11,846 bases of DNA. It comes from Rodentolepis nana. Its lineage: Eukaryota > Platyhelminthes > Cestoda > Cyclophyllidea > Hymenolepididae. Below are positions 7,301-11,846 of this stretch, one piece after another. The notes under the pieces were generated by a model. That model did no database searches. It was not told the DNA's origin and saw nothing but the letters and a program-made list of their open reading frames with translations. Position numbers and translations under genes: made by a program. Position 1 is the first letter of the stretch. Every line of letters starts with the position of its first letter. The DNA lies in NCBI GenBank assembly GCA_900617975.1, contig UZAE01012861.1:18786-30631 (forward strand). Direction: 5' to 3'.

Positions 7301-9146
7301 TCGGCAAGATCTCTACGCTCTCATACTCTAAAAGCGACTCTAAAGTCGTCAGACAAGAGGTCTTTCCACCCCTTCCAACTTACCAAATACCTTAGTTTAT
7401 TCACTAACCTTCCAACTGAATTCTTCATTGCCTACTTACCAAACCAACTGTCTTAATCAACTCCTTATTGCCTTAGTAACTTCGGCATAATTATACCCAA
7501 TGTTGGTCTCCCCCACACAGCTACACCTCGTTCTCCAACTCTTCGTTTCAGCCTCTACCAACAGTAACTTCAGTACCTTCATCTTGTGTGGTCCCTCTCA
7601 TGTTCTCTTGCATTTTGATAATGAATAAATCCTCAATAAACCATCAATCATATTCCCCATTTAATAATTCTACGCCGGGGTGTGCGATAGACTTACCTCC
7701 ACTGGATGCACTTTGGGCAGTACCTACTTATACGACAAAAAAGTCTATATACCGCCAGTTGAATTCTGACTTCAAACCACCATGACCCGAATCTATGTCA
7801 TAATCGACCGCTTCCAATTCCCTTTCCCATGCCTTGGATGCCAATTCCCCTTACAACTGCGAATTCCTCTTCTGTCCTTCCTCCCAATTTTTATGACTTT
7901 ATTGTTCCTTTCCTCTGTGACGTTTGAAGTCAACTAAAGGGCAAATGATAACTATCATAAAGCTTGCCAGTTGGTATAAATTAATAATTCTACGCCATGC
8001 ATTTATCGTAAAACTTGTCCCTAAAAAGCGTTCAATTTGATCAAACATATAGGTTATTCGAGTGTTCACATATAAGTACGAGGGGATAGAAGGTTCTAAT
8101 TTGACCCACTCTGTTCTCTGTAGTCCATACACAGAACGCATTTCATACATATGGCCAAAGAAAAATTATTTAATTAATTGAGGTAACCTCATGGCCAACG
8201 CCATTTTCTCCAACCATACAATTAGCTTCACTTAATCTGACTTTTTGTACTGGTGAGCAAAATTAGCTTCCATTCCTCTAAGTGTGATACGAATGGAGAA
8301 AGTGAAGAATACTACAATTACCTCAGGGTCGAGGAGTCGAAATCCAGCCAACTTGACACCAGAGAAGATGTAGTCTTCAAGGTTTGTGTCAGCAACATTC
8401 AAACCCGCGTAAAGAAATGTGTATTCCTTTCTATTCATTCCCATTCTAGAAAGCATTTTCATTAGCTCCTTTGTCTCGGTTATTTTTGCATCCACGATAA
8501 TCCTTCTCTCAGTTCGCTTCTTTAGACTTCCATCAAGACTGTTCAGCGCATCTTGAAGGCTCGATTCGTTAATGCCATGAACACGAACGAGGTGAATTGG
8601 CATTTCCTCTAGACTATGATTGCTCCATTGTGCTTGTAGTTCCTCCAGTAACTGCTTTGACCTGTCAATACCTTCCAAACTTGTCGTGAGGTACGAGAAC
8701 GAAGTCCAGTTCTCATAGACCAAAATTTCAGCAAGAGCTTCAATAGTAGAAGGCATTAAATTTCTTGTGAACAGACCATTTTTTCCGTTTGCAATTGTTA
8801 TAAGTGGAACTTGTAGGGCAGAGGCAGTGTCTGCGAGTACGTGGTTCACCTCTGAATTGAAAGCGAGTTCACTGGTAAATACGGCTAAGACAGGATCACT
8901 AGTGAGGTCACAGAAGCGATTCATAACACTGAGAGCATCATAGGGTGGTGATAAAATGCTGACTTTTGGAAGAAGTCGAAATTTATTACGAGAATCTTTA
9001 TTGTATGCGAAAACAGCGAAAGAGAAGGCATTTTCCCCTATTGATCCAGCCTCAAAAATACCACCGATTGGAATCTCCTGAACTACGTTACACAGCGAGA
9101 ATGAAATTAGCAAAGTGGTGTGAAATAAGTTTGGGATTCGCATCAT
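856..9146 (-). CDS. AMPA-type ionotropic glutamate receptor subunit, five coding exons
   Basis: Predicted subunit of a tetrameric glutamate-gated cation channel of the plasma membrane, mediating fast excitatory signalling in nerve or muscle. Joining 9146-8322, 5535-5026, 4958-4116, 4044-3721 and 1335-856 on the minus strand gives 993 residues and a TAA stop. Order: signal peptide about 1-23, amino-terminal domain about 24-445, S1 about 505-660, M1 about 666-686, pore loop about 715-730, M3 about 738-765, S2 about 770-920, M4 about 924-952, short tail. Glutamate-binding residues (GluA2 P478, T480, R485, S654, T655, E705) are matched by P620, T622, R627, S792, T793 and E842. C855 and C910 match the conserved S2 disulfide. 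The SKGKYA..LES.MNEY and PCDTM signatures and SGST favour AMPA over kainate. The protein is roughly 90 residues longer than vertebrate GluA subunits because of two insertions. The tail ends WTRQ, without a hydrophobic-ended PDZ ligand. Splice sites are inferred from sequence; no transcript was seen. Confidence 0.93.
1336..3720 (-). other. Intron 4 (2385 bp) of the glutamate receptor gene
   Basis: Donor AAG|GTACTA at 3720 and acceptor TTTTCCTTTAG ending at 1336, phase 0. It splits the conserved run VRNSK / GKYAF. The interior is AT-rich without a recognisable gene or alternative receptor exon. Small inverted repeats occur at 3005-3024 and 3247-3280, and a pyrimidine-rich patch at about 3070-3130. 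The open frames at 1437-1670 and 2461-2646 look random. Confidence 0.9.
3721..4044 (-). CDS. Exon 4: M3 gate helix and first part of S2
   Basis: Encodes residues 727-834 in phase 0. The acceptor reads TTTTTCAAG|GGC and the donor AAG|GTACTA. GVDFAPR continues the selectivity filter, and the acidic D729 after QQG is retained. IWWFVTLILIAFYTANLAAFLTV is M3 with the channel-gate motif; the usual first serine of SYTANLAAFLT is phenylalanine (TTT at 3963-3961). S2 starts at about residue 770. YGSLKSGSTRDFF carries the glutamate contacts S792 and T793 and matches the AMPA form YGTLDSGSTKEFF closely. DGVERVRNSK runs straight into GKYAFVLES of exon 5. Confidence 0.94.
4045..4115 (-). other. Intron 3 (71 bp), directly after the Q/R-site codons
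   Basis: A minimal GT-AG intron with a strong donor (CAG|GTAAGT) and the acceptor TTTCATTTTTCAAG, phase 0. It interrupts the channel pore between QQ and GVD. Retention would add 16 codons and then a stop, giving a receptor truncated after the pore loop. Confidence 0.93.
4116..4121 (-). other. Q/R-site codons (CAG CAG) of the channel pore
   Basis: The two glutamine codons align with MQQGCD of AMPA subunits. The first (4121-4119, Q725) corresponds to the GluA2 Q/R site, where vertebrate RNA editing makes arginine and blocks calcium. The genome encodes glutamine, so an unedited homomer would be expected to pass calcium. The codons are the last six bases of the exon. Confidence 0.85.
4116..4958 (-). 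CDS. Exon 3: S1 ligand-binding half, M1 and pore loop
   Basis: Encodes residues 446-726 in phase 0. The acceptor reads CTTCATCTTTTAG|TGG and the donor CAG|GTAAGT. WSSASGLNF closes the amino-terminal domain, as WNSNTGLN does in kainate receptors. NRTIRVVTIW and RFEGFCVDLLEEI open S1. APLTVSYTRAQVVEFSEPF is the glutamate-binding block, with P620, T622 and R627 (CGA at 4415-4413) preserved. FLRPLSNAVWFAIFGAW begins M1 (about 666-686) and ISPTEWQ follows it. NSVWISFAAFVQQ is the re-entrant pore loop, ending exactly at the Q/R-site pair Q725-Q726. An insertion of about 25 residues sits between YDGIFG and WNGLIGE. Read-through into intron 3 would add 16 codons and then stop at about 4065. Confidence 0.94.
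4959..5025 (-). other. Intron 2 (67 bp)
   Basis: A minimal GT-AG intron: donor GTATTT, acceptor CTTCATCTTTTAG, phase 0. It separates the last strand region of the amino-terminal domain (GLQPVAR) from WSSASGLNF. Removing it is required, because the exon 2 frame meets a stop just past the donor. Confidence 0.92.
5026..5535 (-). CDS. Exon 2: second part of the amino-terminal domain
   Basis: Encodes residues 276-445 in phase 0. The acceptor reads TTTCATTACAG|CGG and the donor AGG|GTATTT. It opens RSDVKRFLTDW, which continues FRLLDPE of exon 1 gap-free against GluA2 (FQIVDYDD then SLVSKFIERW). FYHAALMADAITLF corresponds to the helix SALTYDAVQVM. DGC (C403) is the likely disulfide partner of C79, and GLKGLTGDL matches the conserved GLSGNIKF strand. 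Between the helix and that cysteine there are about 60 more residues than in vertebrate AMPA subunits. N332 (NIS) is a possible glycosylation site. The divergence is normal for this domain, the least conserved part of the family. Confidence 0.9.
5536..8321 (-). other. Intron 1 (2786 bp) of the glutamate receptor gene
   Basis: Donor GTAATT at 8321 and acceptor TTACAG ending at 5536, phase 0. It splits two adjacent strands of the amino-terminal domain. The alignment to GluA family members needs no residue between the exons, so no missing coding exon is expected inside. Contents are AT-rich. A stretch of about 500 bp near 7345-7900 is very poor in G on the plus strand, and a 16-bp direct repeat occurs at 7661 and 7981. 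Short open frames here (for example 7588-7785 plus, 7899-8150 minus) resemble no family I recognise. Confidence 0.88.
7661..7996. repeat. 16-bp direct repeats bracketing 304 bp in intron 1
   Basis: TTAATAATTCTACGCC occurs exactly at 7661-7676 and again at 7981-7996. The interval 7677-7980 starts GGGGTGTGCG and ends GGTATAAA. The arrangement resembles a target-site duplication around an insertion, but the interval has no terminal inverted repeats, no clear A-tail and no tRNA-like promoter that I can see. Confidence 0.55.
8322..9146 (-). CDS. Exon 1: signal peptide and first part of the amino-terminal domain
   Basis: Encodes residues 1-275. The start is the tandem ATG ATG at 9146-9141, with A at -3. 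No ATG lies upstream in frame before a TAG at 9260-9258. A hydrophobic signal peptide (MMRIPNLFHTTLLISFSLC, then NVVQ) precedes EIPIGGIFEAG, which matches the first strand of the AMPA amino-terminal domain (IQIGGLF in GluA2). Later blocks such as NRFCDLTS (C79), ENWTSFSYL and KKRTERRIIVDA align with the same domain. Possible N-glycosylation sites are N146 (NWT), N176 (NHS) and N193 (NES). The exon ends GAG|GTAATT in phase 0. Reading past the donor stays open to 8232 (VIVVFFTFSIRI...), but that tail is intron: the receptor alignment resumes without a gap in exon 2. A 5' non-coding exon further upstream is possible. Confidence 0.9.
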
Positions 9147-9257
9147 TGTGAGGAGCAAAAACGGGTAAAACTCAGCTGGTGGTTTAGTAGACACTGGAAT
9201 ATTCGAGCTTTCAAGTGCTGATTGGTTGACGTAAAGACGAGTAGCGATATCTTGATT
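9147..9257 (-). promoter_or_regulatory. Probable 5' leader of the receptor mRNA
   Basis: Sequence immediately upstream of the ATG. It stays open in the receptor frame back to TAG at 9260-9258 but has no ATG, so translation should begin at 9146. I see no convincing TATA box. The real transcription start, or the acceptor of an upstream non-coding exon, cannot be fixed from sequence. Confidence 0.4.
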
Positions 9258-9696
9258 CTAATTGGTTGCTTAGTTTTGCTGAAATTGAGTTAAAGAGCAA
9301 AGAGTTAAAATTTTGGGATTTCGATCTAGCATGAACTTACTGCTGTTATCATCCAAAGAAGACTAAATTTTCGTCGAAGGGCTTATTTTGTATTTTGAAA
9401 AAATATTTTCCGCAAATTTGCAACAACTATTTATTGCCATTTTATTGATGACAATCTATAAATATTGCTTTCATAACCAATATGCTGCTTCGAAATAAGA
9501 CCATTCCATTTTATTCCAATAAATTGGAACATATTGAACTTAATCTACGATGGACACAGTTGTTTTGAGACTCACTCATTCAAGTCCACGTGAGTTAATC
9601 AATTTTTACTTCATAGGCCAAATACATTTTTAAAAAATTATATCAAGAGCAAGAGAGATCGATTTAACTTGAATGAAGAAATGAATTGACAGTACT

Positions 9697-9724
9697 ATCA
9701 GGATTCATGAATGAAAATCCTGAT
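9697..9724. repeat. Inverted repeat, 9-bp perfect stem
   Basis: ATCAGGATT and AATCCTGAT are separated by a 10-base loop (CATGAATGAA), about 550 bp upstream of the receptor start codon. Function unknown; it may be chance. Confidence 0.6.
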
Positions 9725-10580
9725 CTAGTTGACGGTCAAATCTCTCTCAGGTAACCGGAAAAATTAATTCTGCATGTAAACGTGTACACTTAAATTTAGG
9801 GGCTCTACTTCCAAAATGTCTTGTGGCAGTAAGTGAGGAGGAGCAAGTGAGGTATTAGAGAAAGCTCAGAAATACAACAAGTCAATTCTGCATCCAAAAT
9901 AGAAGTCGCCAGAAGTTGCCTTCTTTGTTACTCAAAAATCATGCTTCACCTCTCAAAGAAGTGCGTTTTAGGAACATATCTTCAAATTTGCGTGTTGGAT
10001 AATCCCCTTTCAAACAATTAAGCCAAAATACTGTGAATTTGAATGAATCAATCAATATGAGAATCTTGTATTCAGAAAATGCTTGAATATTTTTGCATTC
10101 AATTAGAGATGGAATAGCTTTCTAGATAGGACCATATTTTTGTGTTTCAAAAGAATGAAGGGAGTGAAAAATGTTTATAATTATTTGAATTTTGGCTGTA
10201 TGAGTGTTTAATTTAGGCTCTCGGAAACCTGTTTATGGAAAGTACCTAAAGGGTATAAATTCGAATTGCACTAATTTTTGATCAGACGCAACAGATCTTT
10301 GAATCCATTTAACAAATTCTTGGAATACGTGAATCCTAAAATCAAATGTAATCGCGAATGAAATGAAGACCCTTTGTCAGATTTTGAAGTTCGGACACTG
10401 GAGTATCGGCGTTTCAATTTCAAATTTTGTAGTTTTGCCTGACACTTGATATAGGCCTGTTAGAATTAAAACATATTCAAACAGGTACTCTGTGACTGTG
10501 GCACTCAGAGGAGGTAGAGTTCCTCTGTCCCCATTCCCCATAAAATGCACTTCCTACTTCTTCGCGTTGAGATGCTTCGT

Positions 10581-10616
10581 CATTATTAAAGTGCGAAGTT
10601 CTGTATATTAATAATG
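10581..10616. repeat. Inverted repeat, 9-bp AT-rich stem
   Basis: CATTATTAA and TTAATAATG are separated by 18 bases, about 130 bp before the satellite block. AT-rich, so chance is a fair explanation. Confidence 0.5.
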
Positions 10617-10745
10617 GGAAAATTTTTTCTCCAAAGTGAGTTCAGTTCACACCAAATAAATTGGCTGACGGGTTTTACGTGCTTATGTAAGGCTAAAAGA
10701 GGATGACAAAGTCGTAGCGGATTGCTACTTTATTAAAGCCTGACT

Positions 10746-10990
10746 GACTCAGAAATCTCTATGGCAGATCCTCCTGACTCAGAAATCTCTTTGGCAGATT
10801 CTCCTACATCTAGACCGACTCAGAAATCTCCATGGCAGATTCTCAAACATCTAGCTACCGGCTCAGAAATTTCTATGGCAGATTCTCCAACATCTAGCTA
10901 GGAATCAGAAATCTCTATGGCAGATTCTCCAACCTCTAGCTAGAGAACCACGGCAGATTCTCCAACGTCTAGCTAGACTCCCAGAACCAG
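10746..10990. repeat. Tandem repeat block A, about 41-45 bp unit
   Basis: Units run GACTCAGAAATCTCTATGGC, then AGATTCTCCAACATCTAGCT AG in the consensus. Copies start at about 10746 (short, 30 bp), 10776, 10817, 10861, 10902 and 10944. The first two lack part or all of the CATCTAG end, and the last has lost most of the CAGAAATCTC head. Most later copies carry the palindromic junction TCTAGCTAGA. Copies differ by a few substitutions and small indels. Confidence 0.93.
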
Positions 10991-11151
10991 GGAGATTCTC
11001 CTACATCTAGCTAGACTCCCAGAACCAGCTAAACCATAGCCCAGCTATAAAGGAAACAGACGAGTAGCACGGAGAATTCTCCAACATCTAGCTAGACTCC
11101 CAGAACAAGCTAAGCTATAGTCCAGCTACAGAGGATACAGACGTGTAGCAC
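10991..11151. repeat. Two copies of an 80-bp compound repeat
   Basis: Copies at 10991-11070 and 11071-11151 each join three modules: the end of block A (ATTCTCC.ACATCTAGCTAG), an ACTCCCAGAACCAGCTAA...CCCAGCTATAAAGG module also seen at 11341 and 11383, and the ACAGACGTGTAGCAC head of block B. They show that the satellite families share and exchange parts. Confidence 0.88.
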
Positions 11152-11333
11152 GGAACATTTATTCAGTAGCGGAAAACAGACGTGTAGCAAGGAATACGTT
11201 TATTCGATACGGGAAAACAGACGTGTAGCACGGAGCACGCTTATTCAGTACGGATTCAGACGTGTAGCACGGAGCACGTTTTTTCAGTACGGGTATCAGA
11301 CGTGTAGCACGGAGCACGTCTATTCAGTGAGCA
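11131..11333. repeat. Tandem repeat block B, about 40-bp unit, five copies
   Basis: The consensus is AAACAGACGTGTAGCACGGA, then GCACGTTTATTCAGTACGGG. Copies start at about 11131, 11173, 11214, 11254 and 11294. The first overlaps the end of the preceding compound unit. Units are 40-42 bp with scattered substitutions. Confidence 0.93.
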
Positions 11334-11340
11334 TATTACG

Positions 11341-11450
11341 AACCAGCTAAGCTATAGCCCAGCTATAAAGGAAACAGACCGAAACTAGCTAAGCTATAGC
11401 CCAGCTATAAAGGAAACAGACGATAATTCGGAACACGTATATTCAGTCAC
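11341..11450. repeat. Repeat block C, AGCTAAGCTATAGCCCAGCT unit, two copies
   Basis: The unit AGCTAAGCTATAGCCCAGCT ATAAAGGAAACAGAC occurs at about 11345-11379 and again at about 11387-11421. The same module is inside the 80-bp compound units further left. The second copy runs into a degenerate block B end (GGAACACGTATATTCAGT). Confidence 0.88.
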
Positions 11451-11470
11451 GTAATGATCAGAAAAGTGTG

Positions 11471-11664
11471 CACGGAGCACGTTTATTCAGGACGTATCTT
11501 GCGGATCAAGTCACGTTTATTCAGGACGTATATTGCGGATCAAGTGTACCCGCTTATTCAGGACGTATATTGCGGATCAAGTGTGTACACACAGAGTATA
11601 TTGTGGATAAAGTGCACACGCAGGCCATTCAGTGGGTATATGACGGATAGAGTGTACACGCAGG
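11471..11664. repeat. Tandem repeat block D, about 35-40 bp unit, five copies
   Basis: The consensus CACGTTTATTCAGGACGTAT, then ATTGCGGATCAAGTGTAC, starts at about 11478, 11512 and 11549, with two diverged copies at about 11588 and 11624 (GTATATTGTGGATAAAGTG and GTATATGACGGATAGAGTG). The CACGTTTATTCAG.ACG half is shared with block B, so D looks like a derivative of it. A 12-bp palindrome GTGTGTACACAC sits at 11581-11592. Two overlapping open frames here are translations of the repeats, not genes. Confidence 0.9.
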
Positions 11665-11846
11665 GAGCTACTCATGATCAGGATGGGGGATTAGGTTAAA
11701 CAGAGGTTAATGATTGGTCATTGTTTGCACGGTCGCTGCACACAGAGTTGTACGGCCGCACCTCCCAATCCTGGCGAGCAGACATGCGGGCATACGATGA
11801 CGCACAGAGCGATAACGTGTCCCACAAAGTTCACCCCCCCCCCCCC
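11665..11846. other. Unique sequence ending in a run of 13 C
   Basis: Non-repetitive, more GC-rich sequence follows the satellite, with no gene seen. The window ends in C at 11834-11846. A homopolymer at the very edge suggests a contig or read boundary, or a true C-tract, rather than a gene signal. Confidence 0.7.

Larger units (their letters stand above)
9261..10745. other. Upstream AT-rich intergenic sequence
   Basis: About 1.5 kb with no long open frame, RNA gene or element I recognise. It should include the receptor promoter. Two perfect 9-bp inverted repeats occur, at 9697-9724 and 10581-10616. Confidence 0.6.

Noticed and set aside
7899..8150. 83-codon minus-strand open frame in intron 1, considered as an extra receptor exon
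   Set aside because: The exon 1 to exon 2 junction aligns gap-free with GluA proteins and keeps phase 0, so nothing is missing; the peptide resembles no receptor segment.
8232..8321. Continuation of the exon 1 reading frame past residue 275
   Set aside because: The donor GAG|GTAATT and the exact continuation of the receptor alignment in exon 2 show this is intron.
856..9146. Classification as a kainate receptor
   Set aside because: SGST in S2, SKGKYA..LES.MNEY, PCDTM and the INVAGVF M4 start match AMPA subunits; kainate subunits have different residues at these places.
10746..11664. CRISPR array or telomere as an explanation of the repeats
   Set aside because: Units are joined head to tail without unique spacers of constant length, the locus is eukaryotic, and there is no TTAGGG array (only a single TTAGGTT at about 11691).
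11454..11699. Two overlapping open frames (81 and 60 codons) near the right end
   Set aside because: They are translations of tandem repeat block D; repeated peptide words come from the DNA repeat.

Overview
The window is animal nuclear DNA. It carries one spliced gene on the minus strand, long AT-rich non-coding stretches, and a block of interlocking tandem repeats at the right end. There is no bacterial gene organisation, operon or CRISPR array. The gene encodes an ionotropic glutamate receptor subunit that reads as AMPA (GluA) class: exon 5 has the AMPA signature SKGKYAFVLESVMNEY followed by EPCDTM..GG, and exon 4 has SGST where kainate receptors differ. Two very short introns (67 and 71 bp) beside two of more than 2.3 kb, the AT-rich background and the sequence divergence suggest an invertebrate, possibly a parasitic flatworm. 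That placement is inference; the species cannot be read from the sequence.

Layout from left to right (the gene runs right to left). 1-102: a short coding relic resembling the C-terminal end of a non-LTR retrotransposon reverse transcriptase. About 103-855: 3' flank of the receptor gene, with two polyadenylation signals close to the stop codon. 856-9146: the receptor gene in five coding exons, written here in plus-strand order: exon 5 (856-1335), exon 4 (3721-4044), exon 3 (4116-4958), exon 2 (5026-5535), exon 1 (8322-9146). All four introns are GT-AG and phase 0. The predicted protein is 993 residues: signal peptide, amino-terminal domain (exons 1-2), S1 ligand-binding half, M1 and pore loop (exon 3), M3 and start of S2 (exon 4), rest of S2, M4 and a short cytoplasmic tail (exon 5). 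All main glutamate-binding residues are present, so the receptor is probably functional. About 9260-10745: upstream AT-rich DNA with no recognisable gene. 10746-11664: a mosaic of tandem repeats of about 35-45 bp whose modules are recombined into 80-bp compound units. 11665-11846: unique sequence ending in 13 C residues, probably a sequence or assembly edge.

The most interesting features belong to the receptor. It has a genomically encoded glutamine at the Q/R channel site, placed two codons before an exon end. It has about 25 extra residues in the S1 lobe and about 60 extra residues in the amino-terminal domain compared with vertebrate AMPA subunits. The flip/flop region lies in one uninterrupted exon, and the R/G-equivalent codon is CGC, which A-to-I editing cannot turn into glycine. 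Outside the gene, the shuffled satellite block and a 16-bp direct repeat bracketing 304 bp of intron 1 deserve a look.
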